Part shown: positions 43,097-51,135 of the stretch, piece after piece | How the letters are laid out: each line of letters begins with the position of its first letter | Numbering within the stretch: the stretch's first letter is position 1 | From: Rhodospirillaceae bacterium UBA1479 | Lineage (GTDB): Bacteria > Pseudomonadota > Alphaproteobacteria > Rhodospirillales > Casp-alpha2 | Length of the DNA: 64,000 bases | Direction of reading: 5' to 3' | NCBI GenBank assembly: GCA_002325375.1 | Contig: DCRZ01000002.1 | Coordinates: 310,001-374,000 of the forward strand | Made by a program: the position numbers and the translations under genes | Notes under the pieces: model-generated | Told to the model about the DNA's origin: nothing | The model's input: only the letters and a program-made list of their open reading frames with translations | The model's database searches: none

Positions 43097-44470
43097 TCAT
43101 GCGCGGACCGCGCGGTCGGCCGGAAAGCGGGCGGTCACGGTCGTGCCCTCGCCCGGCGCGCTGATCAGGGTCAAGCTGCCGCCGTGTAGTTCGACCAACT
43201 GTTTGGAGACCGACAGGCCCAGACCGGTGCCGATATGGCTGCGGTCCGACGATGTGCCGGCCTGCCCGAACGGTTCCAGAACCAGGGGGATGTCTTCGGC
43301 CGCGATGCCGATGCCCGTATCGGTGATACCGATGGCGATACGGCCGTCATCCTCAACCCTTGCGGCGACATCGACCCGCCCGCCCGGAATATTGAATTTC
43401 ACGGCGTTCGACAACAGGTTCAGGATCACCTGCATGACATAGCGGGTGTCGGCGAACAGCCTCGGGGTTCCGGCTTCGCAGGTGCAGGTCAGGGCCAAGG
43501 CCTTGGCTTCGGCCTCGGTCTTGAGCATGTGACAGGCCTGTTCAAGGGTTTCCGGCAGGTCGATCTCGCTTTCGTTCAGGGTGATCTGACCGGCTTCGAT
43601 CTTGGACAGGTCCAACAGATCGTTGATGAGCTGCAGCAGGTGTTCGGCCGAGCGCTGGATGTCGCGGGCATATTCCAGATGCTTGTCCGCAGAAAGTCCG
43701 AAATTCTTGCCCAACGACATGACTTGCGAAAACCCGATGATGGAATTCAGCGGCGTGCGCAATTCATGGCTCATGTTGGCGAGGAATTCCGACTTTGCCC
43801 GGTTGGCCTGTTCGGCGTCCATCAGGGCATCGTTGATGCGCCGTTCCGTCGCCTTTTGCTCTGTGATGTCCGTGGAAAAGGTGCCGATGCCGACGATTGC
43901 GCCGTCTTCGCCGATGACCGGAAACTTGGTGCAGAGATGAACATGGTCGCCGTCCTCATGGGGGATGACATGTTCTTCGCTCACCTCCTGCCGCGTTTCC
44001 ACGGCCCGGCATTCCTGGTCCCGGAATATCCGGGCCAGATCTTTCGGGAACACGTTGCTGGCATCCAGGCCTTCGGCCTTGGCGGGGTCCAGGCCAAACT
44101 GGGTCGTGTATTGTTTGTTCATCAGAAGATAGCGTCCGTCCGCATGCTTGAGCGCGACCAACGCCGGGGCATGGTCGATGAAGGCGCGCAAGGTGCCTTC
44201 GCTGCGGCGGTAGGCTTCTTCGGTCGCCTGTTGTTTTTTGAGGATCCAGCCGATGATCCCGACCGGCACGAACATGGCGATGGCGGCGAAGACGGTGGAC
44301 GTCAGAACATGTTCCCAGCGGTCGATGCGTTCCGGATGCGGCGATCCATGGGCGAAGGTCTCGGCGGCATCACCCGCAACCGTGAACTCCCATAGGAATG
44401 CGAGCCCGAACACGGCGGCCAGGGTTGCTCCGTACAACGCGAACAGTTGGCGGTTGTTCAACAGCGCCAT
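43097..44470 (-). CDS. PAS sensor histidine kinase
   Basis: This 457-residue kinase has two membrane helices with a short periplasmic loop (residues 10-75). A PAS domain follows (ALKHADGRYLLMNKQYTTQFG, then IVGIGTFSTDITEQK). HisKA has its His near 233 in MSHELRTPLNSII, and the HATPase has NLLSNAVKF, DTGIGIAAE and GTGLGLSVS. It is unlike the kinase at 41497 in its N-terminal domain but similar in the kinase core. No regulator gene is adjacent. Confidence 0.9.
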   Translation of the reverse strand: MALLNNRQLFALYGATLAAVFGLAFLWEFTVAGDAAETFAHGSPHPERIDRWEHVLTSTVFAAIAMFVPVGIIGWILKKQQATEEAYRRSEGTLRAFIDHAPALVALKHADGRYLLMNKQYTTQFGLDPAKAEGLDASNVFPKDLARIFRDQECRAVETRQEVSEEHVIPHEDGDHVHLCTKFPVIGEDGAIVGIGTFSTDITEQKATERRINDALMDAEQANRAKSEFLANMSHELRTPLNSIIGFSQVMSLGKNFGLSADKHLEYARDIQRSAEHLLQLINDLLDLSKIEAGQITLNESEIDLPETLEQACHMLKTEAEAKALALTCTCEAGTPRLFADTRYVMQVILNLLSNAVKFNIPGGRVDVAARVEDDGRIAIGITDTGIGIAAEDIPLVLEPFGQAGTSSDRSHIGTGLGLSVSKQLVELHGGSLTLISAPGEGTTVTARFPADRAVRA

Positions 44471-44583
44471 CCTTCAAGAGCGCCCGCGTTCTTCTGCGCG
44501 GGTCGGCGGCCCGTTCCGGGCCAGTTATTAATCGCATATACCGGGATCCGGCTTGGGTCCAGCATATCCGCATGTTCGGGGGG

Positions 44584-45456
44584 TTACCCGCGATTTTCTT
44601 CCCCCAAGGCAAGGCCCGCGACAAAAGCTTCGGCGGCGGCCAGGCCGGCCCGGTCGATGCCGGTGGCGAAACCGGCGCGGTCCAGGTAATCGACCACGCG
44701 TCCCGTCGCCACGTTGCCCTTGGCCCCGGGCGCATAGGGACAGCCGCCCAGCCCGCCGACGGAGGAATCGAAGGTCCTGAGCCCCTTGTCCAAGCTGACT
44801 GCGATGTTGTCGAGGGCGCGGCCGCCCGTGTCGTGAAAATGCCCGGCCAGATCGGCGGCCTCTGCGACGTTCAGCACCGCATCCAGCATGGCGGCGACGG
44901 CCTCGGGGGCGGCCTTGCCGATGCTGTCGCCGAGGGAGACCTCATAACAGCCGAGGGCGAACAACGCCTCGGTCACGCGGGCGGCGGCCTCCGGTGCCAC
45001 CGCGCCGGAATAGGGACAGTCGGTGACGCAGGACACGTATCCCCGGACGGGAATGCCGTCGGCCTTGGCCGCGCCGACCACGGGGCGAAATCGTTCCAGG
45101 CTTTCGTCGATGGAACAGTTGATGTTTTTCTGGCTGAAGGCTTCGGACGCGGCGGCGAACACGGCGACCTCGTCGACCCGCGCGGCCCTGGCCCCTTCAT
45201 ATCCCTTCATGTTGGGGGTCAGGGCGGCATAGGTCACCCCGGGCCGCCGCGTGATCGCGGCCATGACCTCGGCGGCGTCGGCCAACTGGGGCACCCATTT
45301 GGGGGACACGAAACTGGTCGCCTCGATCTTTTTGAATCCCGCCTCGGCCAGCAGGTCGATCAGGCGCACCTTGTCGGCCGCCGGGATCAGGCGCTTTTCG
45401 TTCTGCAGGCCGTCGCGCGGGCCGACCTCGTAGATGGTTACGGAACTTTCCGTCAT
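44584..45456 (-). CDS. Hydroxymethylglutaryl-CoA lyase
   Basis: This 290-residue TIM-barrel lyase splits HMG-CoA to acetyl-CoA and acetoacetate, the last step of leucine breakdown. It has VGPRDGLQNEKR (near 8-19, catalytic Arg/Asp), VSLGDSIGKAAPE and the signature GGLGGCPYAPGAKGNVATG with the catalytic Cys. ATG 45456 is chosen because the longer in-frame ORF starts inside the neighbouring gene. Isovaleryl-CoA dehydrogenase and MCC beta lie upstream on the same strand, separated by a toxin-antitoxin-like pair. Confidence 0.92.
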   Translation of the reverse strand: MTESSVTIYEVGPRDGLQNEKRLIPAADKVRLIDLLAEAGFKKIEATSFVSPKWVPQLADAAEVMAAITRRPGVTYAALTPNMKGYEGARAARVDEVAVFAAASEAFSQKNINCSIDESLERFRPVVGAAKADGIPVRGYVSCVTDCPYSGAVAPEAAARVTEALFALGCYEVSLGDSIGKAAPEAVAAMLDAVLNVAEAADLAGHFHDTGGRALDNIAVSLDKGLRTFDSSVGGLGGCPYAPGAKGNVATGRVVDYLDRAGFATGIDRAGLAAAEAFVAGLALGEENRG

Positions 45457-45508
45457 GTCAGCCTCTCGGGCGGGCCTTCTGCTCCGGGACGTCTCGAAGG
45501 GGATGGCT

Positions 45509-45895
45509 TCAGACGGCCCGGGCCAATTCGATGGAGGTGACCAGCCGATCGACATCCGTCGTCAGGCCGCCGTCCGCGTCCTGGTCGATCAGGCCCGCGT
45601 CGCGCAGGGCCGTCACGTCCTGCTGCACGTTCTTGAAATCGCGGCCCGTGTCCCGGGCAAGGGCGCGGATCGACGGCGCCGGATGCCCGCGCAGCCGGTT
45701 CAGCAGGTCCAGACGCTTGGGCGTCAGCGTGCGCGTCAGGTCGGCCATGGACGCGAAGGTCAGGTGGCGTTCATGCACCTCCTCGCCGCTCGCGGCGCGG
45801 CGCCAGGCGTCCACGAACCGCGCCCCCATTTCCCCGATGCCCTCGCCGACATGAACCTTGATATCAGCCGTCACGGCCTCTCTCCTTTTCGACAT
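45509..45895 (-). CDS. HTH antitoxin-like partner of a TumE-type pair
   Basis: This 128-residue protein has a winged HTH in its second half (LTPKRLDLLNRLRGHPAPSIRA, then GRDFKNVQQDVTALRDAGLI), MarR-like. The N-terminus is helical. It overlaps the upstream DUF6516 gene by 32 bases, the layout of toxin-antitoxin pairs with the toxin first. A likely role is to bind the partner and repress the pair through the palindrome at 46168. Confidence 0.7.
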   Translation of the reverse strand: MSKRREAVTADIKVHVGEGIGEMGARFVDAWRRAASGEEVHERHLTFASMADLTRTLTPKRLDLLNRLRGHPAPSIRALARDTGRDFKNVQQDVTALRDAGLIDQDADGGLTTDVDRLVTSIELARAV

Positions 45896-46154
45896 CTGCG
45901 ATGAAGTCCGCGATCAACGTTTCCGGGTCGGAAAACCGATAGACCGTCTCCCTGTCCCGGATATGTTTGTGATCGCCCTTGCCGCGTTCGTTGTCGTATC
46001 CGACGATCCGTTCACCCGCCCGGCCGAAAAACAGCCGGTACTTGAAAGGGTGATCCGACGGCGGCACCGCCTCCGGAACCCGCCAGATAACCATTTCGAT
46101 GATCGTGCCGTCCGGCAGATCCAGGCGGTCCCGGAAGATCAGTTCTGCCTTCAT
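45864..46154 (-). CDS. DUF6516/TumE-like toxin-type protein
   Basis: This 96-residue protein starts MKAELIFRDRLDLPDGTIIE and has VIWRVPEAVPPSDHPFKYRLFFG, then IVGYDNERGKGDHKHIRDRE, the DUF6516 (TumE-type) pattern. It precedes a HTH gene and overlaps it by 32 bases. The family is annotated as toxin-antitoxin associated; toxicity is inferred. A perfect inverted repeat lies 14 bases before its start. It sits inside a leucine-catabolism cluster, unrelated to its neighbours. Confidence 0.75.
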   Translation of the reverse strand: MKAELIFRDRLDLPDGTIIEMVIWRVPEAVPPSDHPFKYRLFFGRAGERIVGYDNERGKGDHKHIRDRETVYRFSDPETLIADFIADVEKERGRDG

Positions 46155-46167
46155 GATGGTGTATTAT

Positions 46168-46185
46168 GCCATCATAAGTGATGGC
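46168..46185. promoter_or_regulatory. Inverted repeat before the toxin-antitoxin-like pair
   Basis: GCCATCA-TAAG-TGATGGC is a perfect 7-4-7 inverted repeat 14 bases before the DUF6516 start. Position and symmetry fit an autoregulatory operator for the HTH partner. Confidence 0.6.
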
Positions 46186-46265
46186 GTCAATAACCATCGC
46201 CCGGTCTTGACGCGGGTTTGCAAATTAATATTCTGTCCCCGAAATCGAGGTAACTAGTACGCATT

Positions 46266-46287
46266 GTCCGCCTTGGGTCAAAAGCAG
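46266..46287. repeat. Short sequence related to 60548-60569 (inverted)
   Basis: This 22-base stretch (GTCCGC then TTGGG, ending AAAAGCAG) matches the reverse complement of 60548-60569 at 15 of 22 bases. It lies in a gene-poor gap. The motif GTCCGCNTTGGGTCA is of a type often seen in alphaproteobacterial intergenic DNA, so it may be a decayed dispersed repeat. Confidence 0.3.
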
Positions 46288-46433
46288 CCATCCCCACCAC
46301 GCTTGAAAAACGTCTGCCCGCCCCCCCCTGTTGCCGTCGTTCGCGGCGGGTGTGGAATCCCACATCGCCCTTGCCGTCCGGGCGGTTCACGCGTAGGCTT
46401 TTCATTAGATAAATCTGAAGGAGTGAAGTGGTC

Positions 46434-46592
46434 ATGCGTATCCTTATCGCCCTTGCCCTGGTGCTTGGATTCTCGACCGCATCTTGGGCCGATAATGCGA
46501 AGCCGTCGTCGTCTGGCGAGGTGGAGAGTTCCCAGCCCATCGGCGAAGCCAACGACTACCAGGGGTGCTCGCATTCCAAGCAGACCAGCTAA
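46434..46592 (+). CDS. 52-residue secreted peptide
   Basis: The ORF begins MRILIALALVLGFSTASWAD, a clear Sec signal peptide with cleavage after SWA. The mature part is about 33 residues, Ser/Glu-rich with a single Cys near the end (YQGCSHSKQTS). AAGGAG lies about 10 bases before ATG 46434. No homologue is recognised. It sits alone, on the opposite strand, between the DUF6516 gene and MCC beta. Too short for reliable coding statistics. Confidence 0.6.
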   Translation: MRILIALALVLGFSTASWADNAKPSSSGEVESSQPIGEANDYQGCSHSKQTS

Positions 46593-46612
46593 GGCCCGGA
46601 AAACCGGCTCGA

Positions 46613-48223
46613 TTACATCCGGAAGATGCCGAACCCGCCCGGCGGCGTCGGGCGGTTAAGGGCGATTTTCAGGGAGTGGGCCAGCACCCGGCGGGTTTCC
46701 GCCGGGGTGATGATGCCGTCGTCCCACAGCCGCGCGGTGGCGTAGAGGGGATCGGCCTGTTCGTTGAACTGGGCGATGATGGGGGCCTTGAACGCCTGTT
46801 CGTCCTCGGCCGACCAGTCGCCGCCGTCGCGCTCGATCCCGTCGCGCTTGACCGTGGCCAGCACGCCCGCCGCCTGTTCGCCGCCCATCACGGCGATCTT
46901 GGAGTTCGGCCAGGTCCACAGGAAGCGGGGCGAATAGGCGCGCCCGCACATGCCGTAGTTGCCGCCGCCGTAGCTTGCCCCGATGAACAGCGTCACCTTG
47001 GGCACCCGCGCCGTGGCCACGGCGGTGACCATCTTGGCGCCGTCCTTGGTGATGCCCTCGGCCTCGAACTGGCGGCCGACGATAAAGCCCGAGATGTTTT
47101 GCAGGAACACCAGGGGGATGCCCCGCTGGTCGCAGAGTTCGATGAAATGGGTCGCCTTCAGGGCCGAGGCGGAAAACAGAATGCCGTTGTTGGCGACGAT
47201 GCCCACGGGCACGCCGTCGATATGCGCGAAGGCGCAGACCACGGTTTCGCCATACAGGCGCTTGAACTCGTCGAACCGCGATCCGTCGACGATCCGCGCG
47301 ATGACCTCGCGCACGTTGTAGGGCAGGCGCGGGTCGGCGGGGATGATGCCGTTGATGTCCTCGGGGTCGTAGGCCGGGTCTTCCGGCGCCGCCAGGGTCA
47401 CGCCGTGGGTGGCGGGCGCGCGGTTCAGGTGCGACACGGCGGCGCGGGCGATCTCCAACGCATGGCCGTCGTTTTCGGCGTAATGGTCGGCGACGCCCGA
47501 CTTGCGGCAATGGACGTCGGCGCCGCCCAGATCTTCCGCCGTCACTTCCTCGCCCGTGGCGGCCTTCACCAGCGGCGGTCCCCCTAAGAAGATCGTGCCC
47601 TGGCCCTTGACGATGACGCTTTCGTCGCACATGGCGGGGACATAGGCGCCGCCCGCCGTGCAGGACCCCATGACCACGGCGATCTGCGGGATGTTGGCCG
47701 CCGACATGTTGGCCTGATTGAAGAAGATGCGCCCGAAATGGTCGCGGTCGGGGAACACCTGATCCTGATTGGGCAGGTTGGCGCCGCCGGAATCCACCAG
47801 ATAGACGCAGGGCAGGCCGTTCTCCATGGCGATTTCCTGGGCCCGCAGGTGCTTCTTCACGGTCATGGGGTAGTACGTTCCGCCCTTCACCGTGGCGTCG
47901 TTGCAGACGACCATGCAATCCGTGCCCGACACGCGGCCGACCCCGGCGATCATGCCGGCCCCCGGCACGCCGCCGCCATACATGTCCCAGGCCGCGAGCT
48001 GGCCGACCTCGAGGAATGGGGAGCCCGGGTCGAGTAGGCCCTTCACCCGGTCGCGGGGCAGCAGCTTGCCGCGCGAAAGGTGGCGGTCGCGGGCCTGATC
48101 GCTGCCGCCTTTTTCCACGGTGGCGCGGGTCTCCGCCAGCGCGCGGACCAGACCGTCCATGCGTTCCTTGTTCTTCTTGAACGCCGGGGTATTGGTGGTG
48201 ATCTGGGATTCGAACTTGGGCAT
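46613..48223 (-). CDS. Methylcrotonyl-CoA carboxylase beta chain (carboxyltransferase)
   Basis: This 536-residue biotin-dependent carboxyltransferase has two crotonase-fold halves: LPCVYLVDSGGANLPNQDQVFPDRDHFGRIF-type core motifs and IPLVFLQNISGFIVGRQFEAEG. The tail GGFGIFRM is typical of MCC beta (LiuB). It carboxylates 3-methylcrotonyl-CoA in leucine breakdown. Translation is coupled to isovaleryl-CoA dehydrogenase (TAATG). The partner alpha chain with biotin carboxylase is not in the window. Geranyl-CoA carboxylase is a close alternative, but the isovaleryl-CoA dehydrogenase neighbour favours leucine. Confidence 0.9.
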   Translation of the reverse strand: MPKFESQITTNTPAFKKNKERMDGLVRALAETRATVEKGGSDQARDRHLSRGKLLPRDRVKGLLDPGSPFLEVGQLAAWDMYGGGVPGAGMIAGVGRVSGTDCMVVCNDATVKGGTYYPMTVKKHLRAQEIAMENGLPCVYLVDSGGANLPNQDQVFPDRDHFGRIFFNQANMSAANIPQIAVVMGSCTAGGAYVPAMCDESVIVKGQGTIFLGGPPLVKAATGEEVTAEDLGGADVHCRKSGVADHYAENDGHALEIARAAVSHLNRAPATHGVTLAAPEDPAYDPEDINGIIPADPRLPYNVREVIARIVDGSRFDEFKRLYGETVVCAFAHIDGVPVGIVANNGILFSASALKATHFIELCDQRGIPLVFLQNISGFIVGRQFEAEGITKDGAKMVTAVATARVPKVTLFIGASYGGGNYGMCGRAYSPRFLWTWPNSKIAVMGGEQAAGVLATVKRDGIERDGGDWSAEDEQAFKAPIIAQFNEQADPLYATARLWDDGIITPAETRRVLAHSLKIALNRPTPPGGFGIFRM

Positions 48224-49386
48224 TACGCCGTCTCCTGGAACAGTTCGCGGCCGATCAGCATGCGCCGGATTTCCGACGTGCCGGCGCCGATTTCATACAG
48301 CTTGGCGTCGCGCAGCAGCCGCCCCGTGGGGCTTTCGTTGATGTAACCCATGCCGCCCAGGGCCTGCACGGCCTGGAGTGCGACCTGGGTTGCCTTTTCG
48401 GCGGCATAGAGGATGCAGCCGGCCGCGTCCTTGCGCGTGGTGCGCCCTTGGTCGGCGGCCTGGGCCACGGCATAGACATAGGCGCGGCAGGCGTTCATGT
48501 CCGTGTACATGTCGGCCAACTTGCCCTGCATCAGCTGGAATTCGCCGATGGCCTGGCCGAACTGTTTGCGGTCGTGGACATAGGGCACCACGATGTCCAG
48601 GCAGGCCTGCATGATGCCGACGGGCCCGGCGGCCAGCACCAGGCGCTCGTAATCCAGGCCCGACATCAACACCTTCACCCCCGCATCCACTTCGCCCAGC
48701 ACATTCTCCGCCGGAATTTCGCAGTCCTCGAACACCAGCTCGCAGGTGTCGGAACCCCGCATGCCCAGCTTGTCCAGCTTCTGCGCGGTCGAAAACCCGA
48801 CCATGTCTTTTTCGACCAGAAAGGCGGTGATGCCTTTCGATCCCGCGTCCGGCTGGGTCTTGGCATAGACCACCAGCACATCGGCCTGCGGGCCGTTGGT
48901 GATCCACATCTTGTTGCCGTTCAGGATGTAGCGGTCGTTGCGCCGCTCGGCCCGAAGCTTCATGCCGACCACGTCGGACCCGGCCCCGGGCTCGGACATG
49001 GCGAGGGCGCCCAGGTGTTCGCCGGTGATCAGCTTGGGCAGGTAGCGGGCCTTTTGATCGGGCGTGCCATTGCGGTTGATCTGGTTGACGCACAGGTTGG
49101 AATGGGCGCCGTAGGACAGGGCGACGGAGGCCGAGGCGCGGGAGAGTTCCTCCATCGCCACGCAATGCGCCAGGTATCCCATGGCGGCGCCGCCGTGGTC
49201 TTCGTCCGCCGTGATGCCGAGCAGGCCCAGCTTGCCCATCTCCGGCCACAGGTCGCGGGGGAATTCGTTGGTTGCGTCGATTTCGGCGGCGCGCGGCGCG
49301 ATCTTGTCCTGCGCAAAGCGGAAAACCGTGTCGCGCAGGGCTTCGACCTCGTCGCCCAGGGCAAAGGTCATGCCGGTGGTGAACAT
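48223..49386 (-). CDS. Isovaleryl-CoA dehydrogenase
   Basis: This 387-residue acyl-CoA dehydrogenase has LGITADEDHGGAAMGYLAH and the catalytic Glu in GLDYERLVLAAGPVGIMQA, positioned as in isovaleryl-CoA rather than straight-chain enzymes. AMSEPGAGSDVVGMKLRAER is also present, and the end is GTSEIRRMLIGRELF. ATG 49386 removes an unlike in-frame extension. It starts the leftward operon and its stop overlaps the MCC beta start. The first committed step of isovalerate oxidation fits this cluster. Confidence 0.92.
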   Translation of the reverse strand: MFTTGMTFALGDEVEALRDTVFRFAQDKIAPRAAEIDATNEFPRDLWPEMGKLGLLGITADEDHGGAAMGYLAHCVAMEELSRASASVALSYGAHSNLCVNQINRNGTPDQKARYLPKLITGEHLGALAMSEPGAGSDVVGMKLRAERRNDRYILNGNKMWITNGPQADVLVVYAKTQPDAGSKGITAFLVEKDMVGFSTAQKLDKLGMRGSDTCELVFEDCEIPAENVLGEVDAGVKVLMSGLDYERLVLAAGPVGIMQACLDIVVPYVHDRKQFGQAIGEFQLMQGKLADMYTDMNACRAYVYAVAQAADQGRTTRKDAAGCILYAAEKATQVALQAVQALGGMGYINESPTGRLLRDAKLYEIGAGTSEIRRMLIGRELFQETA

Positions 49387-49478
49387 TCGGATGTCTCCCA
49401 AGAACCTGGGCGCGATTATCCCGGTCCCGGGGGCAGGGCACAAGGGCCGCCGGTTGACGTAAGGGAAGGGGAAGAAGG

Positions 49479-49615
49479 CCACTGAGGCGGTGAGAGGGAA
49501 AGGGGAGAAAGGCTGGACCCCCGCTTTCGCGGGGGTGACATGGGGAATCAGTTTTTGGCGTCATTCCCGCGTAAGCGGGAATCCAGATCTCCTCATTGCC
49601 TCACCGCCTCAGTGG
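49479..49615. repeat. Composite inverted-repeat element, copy 2
   Basis: Perfect 16-base ends CCACTGAGGCGGTGAG (49479-49494) and the reverse complement (49600-49615) bracket 137 bases. Nested inside are two inverted 27-base palindromic units, 49513-49539 and 49560-49586. Each is a hairpin of type CTGGAYYCCCGCTT then CGCGGG then RTGAC, like REP/BIME repeats. The outer ends match copy 1 (34950-35072). No ORF is present. Confidence 0.82.
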
Positions 49616-49691
49616 TTCCCTTCTTGCCCTTCCGGCGGTTTGCTGCCCACAATCGGGTAGAATCAAAAAACTATCGGAGGAGACATCCCAC

Positions 49692-50036
49692 ATGACCATC
49701 GACCATCTGAACTCGGGCGAAATTCTCAGCCAGGGCACGGCGACGGACACGACCGTCTATCTGTGCGGGCTGACGGGCGGCGACACGTCCAAGGACGTTG
49801 CCGGGCAGACCCGCGACGTGCTGGCCAAGATCGACAAATGCCTGGCCCATTACGGCACGGACAAGTCGAAGTTGCTGTCCGCTGTGATTTATCTGGACGA
49901 CCTGCGCCGCAAGCCGGCCATGAACGAGGTGTGGAAGGAATGGCTGGGCGATCTCAAACGACCGGCCCGGGCCTGCGTCGGGGTGCAGCTTGAAATGGGC
50001 ACCGAGGTTGAGATCATGGTGACGGCGGCCCGCTGA
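49692..50036 (+). CDS. RidA family protein
   Basis: This 114-residue protein has the Rid fold: DTTVYLCGLTGGDTSKDVAGQ, DVLAKIDKCLAHYGTDKSKLL and the C-terminal RACVGVQLEMGTEVEIMVTAAR. In the RidA subfamily a conserved Arg near the end of this motif binds enamine/imine intermediates; here Arg is present in RPARACVG. ATG 49692 follows a GGAGGAG site. It probably removes reactive imines from amino-acid metabolism; other Rid subgroups lack the activity. Confidence 0.85.
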   Translation: MTIDHLNSGEILSQGTATDTTVYLCGLTGGDTSKDVAGQTRDVLAKIDKCLAHYGTDKSKLLSAVIYLDDLRRKPAMNEVWKEWLGDLKRPARACVGVQLEMGTEVEIMVTAAR

Positions 50037-50049
50037 CCGCTAATTCCAA

Positions 50050-50256
50050 TTAATGCAACCGCCTGCCTGTGCGGGAGGCGCTTTGCGCGGCGATGGCGGC
50101 GGCGACCTGACGCCAGGTTTCCGCGCCGTCGCTGTCGCCTTCGGATTCCAGTTCCTGGGCGCGGCGGTTGGCTTCCGTCAGGGCGGACTCCCCATAACGC
50201 AGGATGAACCGGCGCACGGTTTCGTCGAAGTTTGCGGTACGGGCCCTGTCGGGCAT
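50050..50256 (-). CDS. 68-residue hypothetical protein
   Basis: This small protein has a polar helical sequence (FDETVRRFILRYGESALTEANRRAQELESEGDSDGAETWRQVAAAIA). No signal or membrane segment is seen. Regular helix and codon bias like neighbouring genes support it being real; function unknown. It is divergent from the Fnr-like gene. Confidence 0.6.
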   Translation of the reverse strand: MPDRARTANFDETVRRFILRYGESALTEANRRAQELESEGDSDGAETWRQVAAAIAAQSASRTGRRLH

Positions 50257-50335
50257 GTTTCCAGTTCCCCCAGAATAGGCGCCCCCGGTTGGCGGGTGGA
50301 CTCGGCAACCCTATCCGATTGTGTAGATCCGGGTG

Positions 50336-50349
50336 TTGATTCAGATCAA
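50336..50349. promoter_or_regulatory. Perfect FNR box upstream of the Fnr-like gene
   Basis: TTGAT-TCAG-ATCAA matches the FNR/ANR/FixK consensus exactly. It lies 75 bases before the start of the Fnr-like gene, so that gene is probably autoregulated or under another Fnr-type regulator. Confidence 0.88.
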
Positions 50350-50424
50350 TTCCAAGAAACTGAATATGAGCGACACTTCCCCTATTGAGGCGCCGATTTC
50401 GGTGTCGAACCTTGGGGAAGTATC

Positions 50425-51129
50425 ATGGATAAGTCGTGTTCCAACTGCGCACACCGTCAGGCTGCCGAATGGTCGGTCCTGGAAGGGGCGAACGTCGCCC
50501 ATATGGATGACGCCCGCCGGTCACGCAGCTTTCTGGCCGGTGAAGCCATCTACCACGAAGGCGACGAAGCGACGGGCGTTTATTGCGTATCCTCGGGCTT
50601 GGTCGGCATCCGCAAGGTAGATGCGGACGGTGAATCGGTGCTGCTGCGCCTGGTTCGCCCGGGCCAGACCTTCGGTTATCGGTCGCTTTTGACCGGCACA
50701 CCCCACGGCGTCAGCGCCGAAGTCTTGAAAGAAGGCCGCATCTGCCACGTGCCGGCGGCCACGGTGCACCGCATAGCAGCCGACAGCCCGGCCCTGGTCA
50801 TGGCCTTTTTCCGCCATCTTGCCCGCGATATGGCCGAGGCCGAGAACAAGGTCATGGAAACGGTCACGGCGTCCTGCCGGGTGCGCTTCCTGCGCCTTCT
50901 GGTGGCGTTCGGCGGCGAGGCCGATTCCGATGAAGGAACGCGGGTCCGTCTGGAACTTCCGGTGTCGCGTCAGGACATCGCGTCCCTGATCGGCGTGCGC
51001 TCGGAAACCATGTCGCGGGTGATCCGCGCGATCGAGAACGAAGGCCTGGCCCACTTCAAGGGCCGCCATGTGGACATTCCCGATGCCCGCCGTCTGGCCG
51101 ACGAAAGTTTCGGTTCGCTGGCGGCCTGA
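50425..51129 (+). CDS. Fnr-like oxygen-type regulator (Crp/Fnr family)
   Basis: This 234-residue regulator has an N-terminal CxxC (C5, C8 in MDKSCSNCAHRQAAEW). A Crp/Fnr barrel follows, with a central Cys in GRICHVPAATV that aligns with FNR C122. The HTH is SRQDIASLIGVRSETMSRVIRAI; the E-xx-SR pattern recognises TTGAT. The third N-terminal Cys of FNR (C29) is replaced by Ala. Target choice TTGAT-N4-ATCAA fits the boxes before this gene, ccoN and nirK. Confidence 0.9.
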   Translation: MDKSCSNCAHRQAAEWSVLEGANVAHMDDARRSRSFLAGEAIYHEGDEATGVYCVSSGLVGIRKVDADGESVLLRLVRPGQTFGYRSLLTGTPHGVSAEVLKEGRICHVPAATVHRIAADSPALVMAFFRHLARDMAEAENKVMETVTASCRVRFLRLLVAFGGEADSDEGTRVRLELPVSRQDIASLIGVRSETMSRVIRAIENEGLAHFKGRHVDIPDARRLADESFGSLAA

Positions 51130-51135
51130 CGCCGC

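Noticed and set aside
46187..46552. 121-codon minus-strand frame in the gap after the DUF6516 gene
   Set aside because: No ribosome site, no family, Arg/Gly-rich; overlaps the better-supported secreted peptide gene.
48293..49564. 423-codon frame with the CHPRESGGPAF peptide
   Set aside because: The peptide is a known translation artefact of REP-like palindromes; the rest is a shadow of isovaleryl-CoA dehydrogenase.
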